This document shows, piece after piece, positions 15,501-24,747 of a stretch of DNA of 64,000 nt. This DNA comes from Bauldia litoralis (GTDB lineage: Bacteria > Pseudomonadota > Alphaproteobacteria > Rhizobiales > Kaistiaceae). The stretch is taken from assembly GCA_945882315.1 (NCBI GenBank), contig CAMCWB010000003.1, positions 1 through 64,000 of the forward strand, given 5' to 3'. The notes under the pieces were generated by a model that worked only from the letters and a program-made list of their open reading frames with translations, was not told the origin of the DNA and ran no database searches. Made by a program: the position numbers and the translations under genes. Positions within the stretch are counted from its first letter, which is position 1. Every line of letters begins with the position of its first letter.

Positions 15501-16343
15501 ATGACGACCTTCGTCCTGCCCTTTCCGACGATCGACCCCGTCCTCATCGAGATCGGTCCTTTTCAGATCCGCTGGTACGCGCTCGCTTATATCGCCGGCA
15601 TCTTCATCGGCTGGTGGTACGCCAAGCGCCTCGTCGCGAATGCGCGGCTCTGGTCGCCGTCGCTGGCGCCGATGAAGCCGACCGACATCGACGATCTCGT
15701 CATCTGGGCCTCGCTCGGCATCATCCTCGGCGGCCGCATCGGCTACGTGCTTTTCTACGACCTTGCCCTCTTCGCCTCGGACCCGCTGCAGATCTTCGCG
15801 GTCTGGAACGGCGGCATGTCCTTCCACGGCGGCTTCCTCGGCACGATCCTCGCGATGGTGCTCTTCGCGCGTTCGCGCGGCATTCCGGCCTGGTGCCTGA
15901 TCGACGTTGTCGCCGCGGCCGTCCCGTTCGGGCTGTTCTTCGGCCGCCTCGCCAACTTCATCAATGGCGAATTGTTCGGCCGGGCCAGCGACGCGCCCTG
16001 GGCGATGGTCTTCCCGATGGGCGGACCCGAGCCGCGCCATCCGAGCCAGCTTTACGAGGCAGGCCTCGAAGGCATCGTCTTCTTTCTCGTGCTCCGGCTC
16101 TTCACGCATCGCTACAAGCGCCTGCGTTACCCGTCCTTCATCTCGGGCATCTTCTGCATCGGCTACGGCACGGCACGGGTCTTCGTCGAATTCTTCCGCG
16201 AGCCCGACATCCAGATCGGCTATCTCGCCGGCGGGCTGACCATGGGGATGACGCTGTCGCTGCCAATGATCGCCTACGGCATCTATCTGGTCGTGACCGC
16301 ATCACACCGGCCGCCGCTGCCGGCCGCCCCCGCCCAGGCATGA
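15501..16343 (+). CDS. lgt: Prolipoprotein diacylglyceryl transferase
   Basis: Lgt moves diacylglycerol from phosphatidylglycerol to the lipobox cysteine of preprolipoproteins in the inner membrane. The 280 residues hold about seven membrane spans. The signature FGRLANFINGELFGR (about 153-167) and the H-P-S-Q-L-Y-E motif are present, along with GGRIGYVLFYD and FHGGFLG. The next gene starts inside its stop codon (ATGA), so the two are translationally coupled. Confidence 0.97.
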   Translation: MTTFVLPFPTIDPVLIEIGPFQIRWYALAYIAGIFIGWWYAKRLVANARLWSPSLAPMKPTDIDDLVIWASLGIILGGRIGYVLFYDLALFASDPLQIFAVWNGGMSFHGGFLGTILAMVLFARSRGIPAWCLIDVVAAAVPFGLFFGRLANFINGELFGRASDAPWAMVFPMGGPEPRHPSQLYEAGLEGIVFFLVLRLFTHRYKRLRYPSFISGIFCIGYGTARVFVEFFREPDIQIGYLAGGLTMGMTLSLPMIAYGIYLVVTASHRPPLPAAPAQA

Positions 16344-17413
16344 GCCCGCTCGGCGAGAAGCTCATCTCGCGCATCCGCGCCTTCGGACCGATGACGGTCG
16401 CCGAATATATGGAAGCCTGCCTCGCCGACCCGGTCTACGGCTACTACATGCGCCGCGAGCCCTTTGGCCGTTACGGCGATTTCGTCACCGCGCCGGAAGT
16501 CAGCCAGATCTTCGGCGAACTGATCGGCGTCTGGGCGGTCGTCGCCTGGGAGGCGATGGGCTCGCCGCGCGATTTCGTCCTCGCCGAACTGGGGCCCGGC
16601 CGCGGCACGCTGATGGCCGACCTCCTCCGCGTCGTCCGCGTCATGCCGGGCTTCACCGCGGCGGCGGAGATCCATCTCGTCGAGACCAGCCCCCGCCTCC
16701 GCGCCATCCAGGAGCGCACGCTCGCCGGCTGCGGTTCGAAGATCCACTGGCACACGCGCATCGGCGCCTTGCCGGCGGGGCCGCTCGTCGTCATCGCCAA
16801 TGAATTCTTCGACGCCTTGCCGATCCGCCAGTTCCGCTGGGGCGACGAGCGCTGGGCGGAACGGATGGTCGGGCTCGACGCCGAAGGCAGGCTCGCCTTC
16901 GGCCTCCGCCCGCTCGACCAGCGGCCGCTGGCAAGGCCGCTGCCCGACGGCGCTATCGTCGAGACCTCGCCGATCGCCACTGCGGTGATGGCGACGCTGG
17001 CCGGCCGTATCGCCGCGACCGGCGGCGCCTTGCTGGCGATCGACTATGGCAGCGACCGTCCCGGCTACGGCGATACGCTGCAGGCGGTGAAGGCCCATCA
17101 ATATACCGACCCGCTGGCCGAGCCCGGCGAAGCCGATCTCACCGCCCATGTCGATTTCGCGGCGCTCGCCCGCGTCGCGGCCGAGGCCGGCGCCAAGGCG
17201 CATCCGCTGATCGGGCAGGGTGAATTTCTGGCGCGCCTCGGCATCGGGCCGCGTGCCGACGCGCTTGCCGCCGGCAAGGACGAGGCGACGCAGGGCGGGG
17301 TCCGCGCCGCGCTGGAACGCCTGACCGGCCCGGCAGCGATGGGTGAGCTCTTCAAGGTGCTTGCCGTCGGCGCGCCCGGCCTGTTGATGCCGGCCTTCGA
17401 CGGCCATGGCTGA
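16340..17413 (+). CDS. SAM-dependent methyltransferase, MidA/NDUFAF7 family
   Basis: The real start is the ATG at 16340, overlapping the lgt stop; the frame is open much further upstream across lgt and ubiK, but that part is a shadow. The 357 residues contain PFGRYGDFVTAPEVSQIFGE near the N-terminus and the SAM-binding LAELGPGRGTLM (about 92-103), both hallmarks of MidA/NDUFAF7. The mitochondrial relative methylates an arginine of complex I subunit NDUFS2; the bacterial role is less certain. It sits in the lgt-midA-pgeF order. Confidence 0.92.
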   Translation: MSPLGEKLISRIRAFGPMTVAEYMEACLADPVYGYYMRREPFGRYGDFVTAPEVSQIFGELIGVWAVVAWEAMGSPRDFVLAELGPGRGTLMADLLRVVRVMPGFTAAAEIHLVETSPRLRAIQERTLAGCGSKIHWHTRIGALPAGPLVVIANEFFDALPIRQFRWGDERWAERMVGLDAEGRLAFGLRPLDQRPLARPLPDGAIVETSPIATAVMATLAGRIAATGGALLAIDYGSDRPGYGDTLQAVKAHQYTDPLAEPGEADLTAHVDFAALARVAAEAGAKAHPLIGQGEFLARLGIGPRADALAAGKDEATQGGVRAALERLTGPAAMGELFKVLAVGAPGLLMPAFDGHG

Positions 17414-17457
17414 CGCGATTGACACCGGTCCCACCGCCCCTCACCTTTCGCCGATAG

Positions 17458-18234
17458 ATGTCGAACCAGCTCACCCACCCCCTGCTCTCCGCCCTTCCCG
17501 GAATCCGCTACGGCTTCTTCACGCGCCAGGGCGGCGTTTCGACCGGGATCTATGAGAGCCTGAATTGCGGCACCGGATCGAAGGACGATCATGCCGCGGT
17601 GCTTGAAAACCGCGCTCGTGTCACGGCGGCGCTCGGCATCGCGCCGGAACGGCTGGCAACGCCCTACCAGGTGCATGGCATCGAGGCGGTTCACGTCACC
17701 AAGGTCTGGGGGCCGGGCAAGGGACCGAAGGCCGACGCCGTCGTCACCGACCGGCCGGGCATCGCCCTCGGCGTCGGCTCGGCCGATTGCGGCCCGACGC
17801 TGTTCGCCGATGCCGAAGCCGGGATCATCGGCGCCTCGCATTCCGGCTGGCGCGGCGCGCTTTCCGGTGTTCTCGAATCGACGATCGCCGCGATGGAGAA
17901 ACTCGGCGCGCGGCGCGAGCGGATCGTCGCGGTGCTCGGCCCCACCATCAGCCAGCCGAATTACGAGGTCGGGCCTGAATTCCTCGAGAAGTTCATGGAA
18001 GCCGATTCCGCCAACGAGAAATACTTCCTGCCCTCGACCCGGGCCGGCCATTCCCAATTCGACCTGCCGGGCTTTGTCGTCGCGCGCCTCACCGCCGCCG
18101 GCGTGAAAGCCGCCTGGATCGGCTTCTGCACCTATGCCGACGAGGAGCGCTTTTTCTCCTACCGGCGCGGCACCCACCGCGGCGAGCCCGACTACGGGCG
18201 GCTAATTTCCGCGATTTCGCTCGCCGGGCGTTAA
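17458..18234 (+). CDS. pgeF: Multicopper-like purine nucleoside phosphorylase, YfiH/PgeF family
   Basis: This 258-residue member of the DUF152/laccase-domain family has the zinc/catalytic residues in SADCGPTLF (Cys), ASHSGWRGA (His) and the early His of YQVHGIEAVH. Family members were once called polyphenol oxidases. They are now known to act on purine nucleosides (FAMIN/YlmD) or to edit cell-wall precursors (PgeF in E. coli). The start at 17458 has no strong Shine-Dalgarno, 44 bases after the MidA stop. Confidence 0.92.
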   Translation: MSNQLTHPLLSALPGIRYGFFTRQGGVSTGIYESLNCGTGSKDDHAAVLENRARVTAALGIAPERLATPYQVHGIEAVHVTKVWGPGKGPKADAVVTDRPGIALGVGSADCGPTLFADAEAGIIGASHSGWRGALSGVLESTIAAMEKLGARRERIVAVLGPTISQPNYEVGPEFLEKFMEADSANEKYFLPSTRAGHSQFDLPGFVVARLTAAGVKAAWIGFCTYADEERFFSYRRGTHRGEPDYGRLISAISLAGR

Positions 18235-18319
18235 ACAGCCGCACGATACCCTTATTGCGATTCTGGACCCGCGTGCCGAATAGGGTTAGACAGTCGCCGG
18301 GGGAATTCGGGATACCATT

Positions 18320-18844
18320 ATGCTTGAAACCGGCATCAGTCGGCGCCGATTCCTGACCCTCCTTGCGGTAACGACGGCGCTTGCCGGCTGCTCGCCCGTG
18401 AGCGTGCCCATGCCGAAAATGGGCAAGGGTCCGCCCAATGTCGGCGTCAAGCAGGCGATCCGCATGGGCCCGGCCCCGATCAAGGGCAACGACGCCAGAT
18501 TCGCCTTCGTCCAGATCAATGGCGCGCCTGCAACCCAGAAGATGGCCTTCGAGAAGGCGATCGACCGGGAAGCGCTGGCCCGCAAGCTGAACGTCGTCGA
18601 GGCCAACGACCCGACCGCCACCTATGTCGTCAAAGGCTATCTGTCGGCCATCGGCGACAGCGGCGGGACGTTGCTCGTCTATGTCTGGGACGTCACCGAC
18701 TTGACCGGCAAGCGCCTTCACCGGGTATCCGGGCAGGAGCCTGCCAGCGGCAGTTCCAGCGACCCCTGGTCGGGAATCAACGAGGACGCGGTCACCACTG
18801 CGGCAAGCCGGACGATCGACGACCTCATCGCCTGGATAAGTTAG
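18320..18844 (+). CDS. Hypothetical lipoprotein with a combined Tat and lipobox signal
   Basis: The 174-residue protein starts with SRRRFLTLLAV (7-17), a clear twin-arginine motif, and ends its signal with the lipobox LAGC (Cys25). It would be exported, cleaved by signal peptidase II and lipidated by Lgt, whose gene is 2 kb upstream. The remainder is a soluble domain with no motif I recognise. It lies in the conserved segment between pgeF and prs found in related genomes. Confidence 0.8.
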   Translation: MLETGISRRRFLTLLAVTTALAGCSPVSVPMPKMGKGPPNVGVKQAIRMGPAPIKGNDARFAFVQINGAPATQKMAFEKAIDREALARKLNVVEANDPTATYVVKGYLSAIGDSGGTLLVYVWDVTDLTGKRLHRVSGQEPASGSSSDPWSGINEDAVTTAASRTIDDLIAWIS

Positions 18845-18856
18845 ACGTCTTTCCGG

Positions 18857-18876
18857 AAACCGGCCTCAGCCGGTTT
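18857..18876 (+). terminator. Stem-loop after the lipoprotein gene
   Basis: AAACCGGC (18857-18864) pairs perfectly with GCCGGTTT (18869-18876) across a four-base loop, 13 bases after the stop. The T-tract is short, so it is a weak or Rho-assisted terminator candidate. Confidence 0.5.
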
Positions 18877-18981
18877 GCATCCTAACGCTGCCATTGCTAA
18901 AACCCCGCCCGCCGGCAACGGTTGGGGCGGGATTCGACGTCAACCGGCAGCCGGGCGGCCATCCCCGAGACTCGGATTTTC

Positions 18982-19914
18982 ATGAAAATAGTCGCCGGAA
19001 ATTCCAACCGCGCCCTTGCCGAGGCGATCTCGGCCTATCTCGAAATTCCGCTCGCCCGCTGTACGGTGCGCCGCTTTGCCGACCAGGAGATCTTCGTGGA
19101 GGTGATGGAGAATGTCCGCGGCGAGGACGTCTTCGTCATCCAGTCGACGAGCTATCCGGCCAACGACCACCTGATGGAGCTGTTGATCATCATCGACGCG
19201 CTCCGCCGCTCCTCGGCCCGCCGCATCACGGCGGTCCTGCCCTATTTCGGCTATGCCCGGCAGGACCGGAAACCCGGCCCGCGCACGCCGATCTCGGCCA
19301 AGCTGGTCGCCAACCTGATCACTCGCGCCGGCGCCGACCGCGTCCTGACGCTCGATCTTCACGCCGGCCAGATCCAAGGCTTCTTCGACATCCCGACGGA
19401 CAATCTCTATTCCGTCCCGGTGATGACCCGCGACATCAAGGAGCACCACGACACCGCCAATATCGCGGTCGTCTCGCCGGATGTCGGCGGCGTGGTGCGG
19501 GCCCGCGCGCTTGCCAAGCGCATCGATGCGCCGCTCGCCATCGTCGACAAGCGCCGCGAACGGCCCGGCGAATCCGAGGTCATGAACGTCATCGGCGACG
19601 TCAGCGGCCGCGATTGCATCCTGTTCGACGACATCGTCGATTCCGGCGGTACGTTGTGCAACGCCGCCGAAGCCCTGATCGGCATGGGCGCCGCCTCGGT
19701 GATGGCCTACATCACCCATGGCGTGCTTTCGGGCGGCGCCGTGGCCCGCATCGTCGGCTCCAAGATCCAGGAGCTGGTGATCACGGATTCGATCCAGCCG
19801 ACCGAAGCAGTCAAAACCGCCAAGAATATCCGCGTCACCCCGATCGCCAGCCTGATCGGCGAGGCGATTGCCCGGACGGCGTCGGAAAAGTCGGTCTCGA
19901 GCCTCTTCGACTGA
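18982..19914 (+). CDS. prs: Ribose-phosphate pyrophosphokinase
   Basis: This enzyme makes PRPP from ribose 5-phosphate and ATP for nucleotide, His and Trp synthesis. The ATG at 18982 ([16 protein letters not shown]) gives 310 residues; 20 upstream in-frame codons are not part of the family. Motifs include [21 protein letters not shown] (ATP-binding loop), [15 protein letters not shown] and the PRPP-binding loop [16 protein letters not shown]. It is followed by its own gap and the rplY promoter. Confidence 0.97.
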   Translation: MKIVAGNSNRALAEAISAYLEIPLARCTVRRFADQEIFVEVMENVRGEDVFVIQSTSYPANDHLMELLIIIDALRRSSARRITAVLPYFGYARQDRKPGPRTPISAKLVANLITRAGADRVLTLDLHAGQIQGFFDIPTDNLYSVPVMTRDIKEHHDTANIAVVSPDVGGVVRARALAKRIDAPLAIVDKRRERPGESEVMNVIGDVSGRDCILFDDIVDSGGTLCNAAEALIGMGAASVMAYITHGVLSGGAVARIVGSKIQELVITDSIQPTEAVKTAKNIRVTPIASLIGEAIARTASEKSVSSLFD

Positions 19915-19954
19915 CCGGAATCGACCGGTTCCGGCCCTTGTCGGCAGGCGCTTC

Positions 19955-19983
19955 TTGCGCCTTTGCCAGCCCTCCTCTATAAG
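19955..19983 (+). promoter_or_regulatory. Sigma70-type promoter for rplY-pth
   Basis: TTGCGC (19955-19960) and TATAAG (19978-19983) are separated by exactly 17 bases and lie about 90 bases before the rplY start. This is the clearest consensus-like promoter in the window. The leader that follows is GC-rich and contains a CCCCTGG/CCAGAGGGG pairing. Confidence 0.6.
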
Positions 19984-20070
19984 CCCGCCAGCCGCGCCGA
20001 CACCCCTGGAGGCAACGCGGCACCGGGTTCGCCAGAGGGGCGGGCCCGTTTTCAAATAAGGAGTTGTCCG

Positions 20071-20844
20071 ATGGGCACTACATACGAGCTCACGGCGACG
20101 GTTCGCGAAAAGGTGGGCAAGGGGGCCGCCCGGGCGACGCGTCGTGATGGTCAAGTACCGGCTGTAATCTACGGCGGCAAGCAGCCTCCCCTGGCTATTT
20201 CGCTTGCCAGCAAAGACGTGTTTCTCAAGATTCACGGTGGTGGTTTCTACACGACATTGGCGACGATCGACGTCGGCGGCGATAAGATCCGCGCCATTCC
20301 GCGCGACTATCAACTCGACCCGGTCAGCGACCGTCCGGTCCATGTCGATTTCATGCGCGTCATCGAAGGCTCGCGCCTGACGATCGATGTTCCGGTGCAT
20401 TTCATCAACGAACTGGCCTCGCCGGGCATCAAGCGCGGCGGCGTGCTGAACATCGTCCGCCACACTGTCTCCGTCTCCTGCCCGGCCGATGCGATCCCGA
20501 ACGAGATCGTCGCCGATCTCGCCGGCCTCGACATCAACGACTCTCTGCACATCTCGCATGTGCCGCTGCCGGAAGGCGTGCGGACGACGATCGCCCGCGA
20601 CTTCACGGTTGCGACCATCGCGGCTCCGGCCGGCGTGAAGGAAGAGATGCGCGCCCAGGCCGATGCTGCCGGCAAGCCGGTGGAAGCGGTCGCGGAAGGC
20701 GCGGCGGAAGGTGCAGCGGACGCCAAGGCGGGCGCCAAGCCGGCCGCGGGCGCCAAGCCGGCAGCCGGTGCCAAGCCTGCCGCAGGGGCCAAGCCGGCCG
20801 CTGCCGCAGCGAAGCCCGCTGCCAAGCCGGCCGCCAAGAAGTAA
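20071..20844 (+). CDS. rplY: 50S ribosomal protein L25 (Ctc form)
   Basis: L25 binds 5S rRNA. The ATG at 20071 follows AAGGAG. The 257 residues comprise the L25 domain (about 5-95, [22 protein letters not shown] and the [12 protein letters not shown] pattern), a C-terminal TL5/Ctc beta domain (about 100-190) and an Ala/Lys/Pro tail built on A-G-A-K-P-A repeats (about 220-250). The repeat tail is common in alphaproteobacterial L25 and varies in length. pth follows after 39 bases. Confidence 0.96.
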   Translation: MGTTYELTATVREKVGKGAARATRRDGQVPAVIYGGKQPPLAISLASKDVFLKIHGGGFYTTLATIDVGGDKIRAIPRDYQLDPVSDRPVHVDFMRVIEGSRLTIDVPVHFINELASPGIKRGGVLNIVRHTVSVSCPADAIPNEIVADLAGLDINDSLHISHVPLPEGVRTTIARDFTVATIAAPAGVKEEMRAQADAAGKPVEAVAEGAAEGAADAKAGAKPAAGAKPAAGAKPAAGAKPAAAAAKPAAKPAAKK

Positions 20845-20883
20845 GACGAGTACCGGCCCTCTCCATTCGCTGGAGTTCGCCTC

Positions 20884-21594
20884 ATGCTCATGATCGTCGG
20901 TCTCGGCAATCCGGGGCCGAAATATGCCCGCAACAGGCACAATATCGGTTTCATGGCGGTGGACGCAGTCCACCGCCATCACCGTTTCGGGCCGTGGCGG
21001 CAGCGTTTCCACGCTGACGTGTCGGAAGGCACGCTGGGCGACCAGAAATGCCTGCTGATGAAGCCCCTCACCTTCATGAACAGGTCCGGCCAGTCGGTCG
21101 GCGAAGCCGCGACCTTCTTCAAGCTCGCGCCGGCCGATGTCCTCGTCATCCATGACGAGGTCGACCTGCCGCCGGGCAAGATCCGCATGAAGACCGGCGG
21201 CGGCGCCGGCGGGCATAACGGGCTCCGCTCGATCACCGGCGCGATCGGCGACGGCTACCGGCGGCTGCGGATCGGCGTCGGCCATCCCGGCGCGCGAGAG
21301 CTTGTCTCCGGCTATGTCCTGCATGATTTCGCCAAGGCGGAAGCGGAGTGGATCGACCCGCTTCTCGACGCGACCGCCGAATTCGTGCCGCTTCTCGCCG
21401 AGGGCAAGGATTCGACCTTCGGCAACCGGATGCATGAGAAGCTCGGCCCGGATGACAACGCCGGCAAAAAACAAAAGCCCGTCAGTGGCCTGGAGAAGAA
21501 AGCGGATTCAAAATCCGAAGCCGCCCCGGCGCCCGCCGAGAGCAAGACCGGCCCCTTTGCCGGCCTCAAACGGCTTTTCGGCCTCCGCGACTAA
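20884..21594 (+). CDS. pth: Peptidyl-tRNA hydrolase
   Basis: Pth recycles peptidyl-tRNA that drops off ribosomes. The N-terminus IVGLGNPGPKYARNRHNIGF carries the catalytic His (residue 18 here). Later motifs are MKPLTFMNRSG, VIHDEVDLPPGK and GGGAGGHNGLRSI. At 236 residues it is about 40 longer than the E. coli enzyme, because of a charged Lys/Ala/Pro tail. It is co-transcribed with rplY. Confidence 0.97.
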   Translation: MLMIVGLGNPGPKYARNRHNIGFMAVDAVHRHHRFGPWRQRFHADVSEGTLGDQKCLLMKPLTFMNRSGQSVGEAATFFKLAPADVLVIHDEVDLPPGKIRMKTGGGAGGHNGLRSITGAIGDGYRRLRIGVGHPGARELVSGYVLHDFAKAEAEWIDPLLDATAEFVPLLAEGKDSTFGNRMHEKLGPDDNAGKKQKPVSGLEKKADSKSEAAPAPAESKTGPFAGLKRLFGLRD

Positions 21595-21601
21595 AGCCGT
21601 C

Positions 21602-21627
21602 AGGAAGAGCGGAAACCGGCTTTTCCT
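21602..21627. terminator. Possible convergent terminator between pth and the RND operon
   Basis: A nine-base stem with one G-T pair (21602-21610 with 21619-21627) lies in the 75-base gap between the two convergent genes. No clean T-tract follows on either strand, so confidence is low. Confidence 0.35.
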
Positions 21628-21669
21628 CCGACATTGCGTAAAATCAAAGAATCCAGACGCTGATCCCCA

Positions 21670-24600
21670 TCACGGATGCGACGGGGACGGCGTCAGCACC
21701 GCCGACCCCTCAGGCTCCTTGGCCGGCGCGTCGCGGCGCGAAATATACGTGTAGAACATCGGGATGACGAAGAGCGTGAACATCGTCCCGATCAGGATGC
21801 CAGTGAAGATCACCAGGCCCATCGAGTAGCGCGCCGCGGCGCCGGCGCCCGACGCGATGATCAGCGGCACGACGCCCAGCGCCATGGCGGCCGTGGTCAT
21901 CAGGATCGGCCGCAGCCGGACCTTGGCCGCCTCGACGATCGCCTGCCGCTTGGTCAGGCCGTGCTCGCGCTGCTGGTTGGCGAACTCGACAATCAGGATG
22001 CCGTGCTTGGTGATCAGCCCGACCAGCGTGATCAGGCCGACCTGGGTATAGATGTTCAGCGTGCCGAGCCCGAGATTGAGCGGGATGATCGCGCCGAAGA
22101 TGCAGAGCGGCACCGTCATCATGATGATGAGCGGATCGCGGAAGCTCTCGAACTGCGCCGCGAGCACCAGGTAGATGACGACGATGGCGAGCGCGAAGGC
22201 GATCAGGATCGTGTTGCCCTGCTCGACCTCCAGCCGCGACTGGCCGGAATAATCGATGAAGAAGCCGTTCGGCAGAACGCGCTGGGCCGCATCGACGATC
22301 GTCTGGAGCCCCTGCCCGGTCGTGGCGCCCGGCAACGGCAGCGCCGAGATGGTCGCCGAGTTGAGCTGGTTGAACTGCTCGATCGCCGAGGGCGAGCTGT
22401 TCTCGCTGACGGTGGTCAGCGCCGACAGCGGCACCATCTGTCCGGAAATGCTGCGGACGAAGAACTTGCCGAGATTTTCCGGGTTGAGCCGGTATTCCTG
22501 CGGCACCTGCGGGATGATGTCGTAGCTGTTGGAGTCGCGGTCGAACTGCGCCACCGAGGCGCCGCCGACAAGAAGCCCGAGCGTTGCGCCGATATCGCTG
22601 ACCGAAACGCCGACCGAGGCGGCCCGGTCGCGGTCGATCTCGACGGTTATCTGGGGTGAATTGAAGGACAGCGAGTTCTGCACCACGATGAACTGGCCGG
22701 AAGCCTGCGCCTCGTTCTTGATCTGCTCGGCGACCTCGAAGACCTGGTCGGCCGGTCCGATCGACTGGATGACCACCGAGATCGGCAGGCCGCCGCCGGC
22801 GCCCGGCAGCGAGGGCGGCGAGAAGATGAAGGCTTCGACGCCGGCAACCGGCGCGATGCGGGACGTGAGGTCCTGCTGGATCTCCTGCTGGCTGCGGTCG
22901 CGGTCGGCCCAGTCCTTCAGAACCCAGATCGAGAAGGCCGTATCGACCGAACCAAGACCGGTGATGTAGAAGCGCGTATCGAGTTCGGGTAGGTCCTTGG
23001 TGAGCGAATCGATCTGCTCGGCATAGAGCTGGGTATATTTGCTGGTCGCGTATTTCGGCGCGTTGACGAGCGCGAAGAGCGCGCCCGAATCCTCTTCAGG
23101 CGCCAGTTCGCTCGACGTGTTGACGAAGAGGAAGCCGGTCAGCGCCAGAAGCGAGGCAACGACCATCAGCGTCACCGGCCGGTAGTTCAGCGAGTTGGAA
23201 ACCCGCTTTTCGTACCAGTTGGCGAGACGCTCGAAGCGCCGGTCGATGAATATCTGGAAGCGGCTGGCGCCGCCGTGCCTGAGAAGCCGCGCCGACATCA
23301 TCGGCGATAGCGTCAGCGCCACGAAGCCGGAGATCACCACCGCGCCGGCCAGCGTGACGGCGAACTCGCGGAACAGCGAGCCGGTCAGGCCGCCGGTGAA
23401 GGCGAGCGGCGCGAAGACCGCGGCGAGCGTGATCGTCATCGCCACGACCGGGCCGCCGATCTCGCGCATGCCCTGAAGGGCAGCGTCCATCGGCGTCAGG
23501 CCTTCCTCAATGTGGCGATGGATATTCTCCAGAACCACGATGGCGTCGTCGACGACGAGGCCGATCGCCAGGACCATGGCGAGAAGCGACAGGAGGTTGA
23601 TGGAATAGCCCATCGCGAAAAGGATGAAGCAGACGCCGATCAGCGAGATCGGGATCGTCACGACCGGGATGACGACCGAGCGCAGCGAACCGAGGAAAAG
23701 GATGATGACGAGGATGACGATCGCGACGGCCTCGGCAATGGTCTTGAACACCTCGTCGATCGAAGCCGAGATCTGCTCGGTCGCGTCATAAACCAGTACC
23801 AGCGACATGCCTTGTGGCAGCGACGCCTGAATCGCCGGCAGCTCCTCATTGACGGCATCCGCCATTTCGATCGGATTGGCGGCGGGCGTCGGGAAGATGC
23901 CCATGAAGGTGCCGCTCGACCCGTTGAACGAGACGACCGTGTCGACGCTCTCGGCGGCAAGCTCGACATCGGCGACGTCGCCGAGCCGGACGAGTTCGTC
24001 GCCCTCCGACTTGAGCGGCATCTTCTCGAAGGCTTCCGGCGTCTGCAGCGTCGAGCGGAGCGTGATGCTGGCGCCGACGAGGTCGTTCTGGGTCTTGCCC
24101 GGTGCGGCGAGGAAGTTCGAGGCGTTGATCGCCTGCAGGACCTCGGGCGCGGTGATGCCCCGCGCCGCGAGCCGGACCGGATCGATCCAGACGCGCATCG
24201 AATAGGTCTGGCCGCCGAGGATCTGCGCCTCGGCGACGCCCTCGATCGTCGACATGCGCGGCTTGATGACCCGGTCGAGATATTCGGTCACCTGCTCGCT
24301 GGTCATGTTCGGGTTCTGCGCCGCTAGATACATCGTGGCGAAATTCATGCCCGTGCCCTTCTGGACGACGGGATCTTCCGACTCGCTGGGCAGGTTGCCG
24401 CGCACCTGGTTGACCTTGGAGATCACCTCGGTGAGCGCGCTGTCGGGGTTGGCGCCGAGCTGCATCTGCACGGTGACGGTCGAGATCGAGGGGGCGCTCG
24501 ACGAGGTCACGTAGTCGATATTCTCCGTCGTCGCGACCGCCTGCGCGATCGGCGAGGTGACGAATCCCTGGATGACGTCCGCGCTGGCGCCCGGATAGGC

Positions 24601-24747
24601 CGTCGTGATCGTGATGACGGTCTCTTCGACCTCCGGATACTGGCGTACCGACAGGTTGAAGATGCCCTGCGCGCCGAGCAGCAGGATGATCAGCGCCACG
24701 ACAGTCGAGAGGACCGGGCGCTTGATGAAGATGGCGGAAAAATTCAT
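21670..24747 (-). CDS. RND-family multidrug efflux permease (AcrB/MexF-like)
   Basis: The 1025-residue inner-membrane protein has the HAE1-RND plan: one N-terminal span (residues 10-30), a large periplasmic loop, a bundle of spans (about 335-500), a second loop and a second bundle (about 860-1010). The first helix begins FIKRPVLSTVVALIILLLGA, and conserved elements include GLVVDDAIVVLENIHRH, containing the proton-relay Asp pair. It exports drugs, dyes or lipids by proton exchange as a trimer. Its start overlaps the adaptor stop by four bases. No outer-membrane factor gene is adjacent, so a TolC elsewhere must complete the pump. Confidence 0.95.
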   Translation of the reverse strand: MNFSAIFIKRPVLSTVVALIILLLGAQGIFNLSVRQYPEVEETVITITTAYPGASADVIQGFVTSPIAQAVATTENIDYVTSSSAPSISTVTVQMQLGANPDSALTEVISKVNQVRGNLPSESEDPVVQKGTGMNFATMYLAAQNPNMTSEQVTEYLDRVIKPRMSTIEGVAEAQILGGQTYSMRVWIDPVRLAARGITAPEVLQAINASNFLAAPGKTQNDLVGASITLRSTLQTPEAFEKMPLKSEGDELVRLGDVADVELAAESVDTVVSFNGSSGTFMGIFPTPAANPIEMADAVNEELPAIQASLPQGMSLVLVYDATEQISASIDEVFKTIAEAVAIVILVIILFLGSLRSVVIPVVTIPISLIGVCFILFAMGYSINLLSLLAMVLAIGLVVDDAIVVLENIHRHIEEGLTPMDAALQGMREIGGPVVAMTITLAAVFAPLAFTGGLTGSLFREFAVTLAGAVVISGFVALTLSPMMSARLLRHGGASRFQIFIDRRFERLANWYEKRVSNSLNYRPVTLMVVASLLALTGFLFVNTSSELAPEEDSGALFALVNAPKYATSKYTQLYAEQIDSLTKDLPELDTRFYITGLGSVDTAFSIWVLKDWADRDRSQQEIQQDLTSRIAPVAGVEAFIFSPPSLPGAGGGLPISVVIQSIGPADQVFEVAEQIKNEAQASGQFIVVQNSLSFNSPQITVEIDRDRAASVGVSVSDIGATLGLLVGGASVAQFDRDSNSYDIIPQVPQEYRLNPENLGKFFVRSISGQMVPLSALTTVSENSSPSAIEQFNQLNSATISALPLPGATTGQGLQTIVDAAQRVLPNGFFIDYSGQSRLEVEQGNTILIAFALAIVVIYLVLAAQFESFRDPLIIMMTVPLCIFGAIIPLNLGLGTLNIYTQVGLITLVGLITKHGILIVEFANQQREHGLTKRQAIVEAAKVRLRPILMTTAAMALGVVPLIIASGAGAAARYSMGLVIFTGILIGTMFTLFVIPMFYTYISRRDAPAKEPEGSAVLTPSPSHP

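Noticed and set aside
20720-20844. Short direct repeats that could suggest a CRISPR or satellite
   Set aside because: They are the codons of the A-G-A-K-P-A tail of ribosomal protein L25, in frame and without spacers.
18940-21474. 844-codon minus-strand frame across prs, rplY and pth
   Set aside because: It is antisense to three well-identified genes and shows only shadow-type composition.
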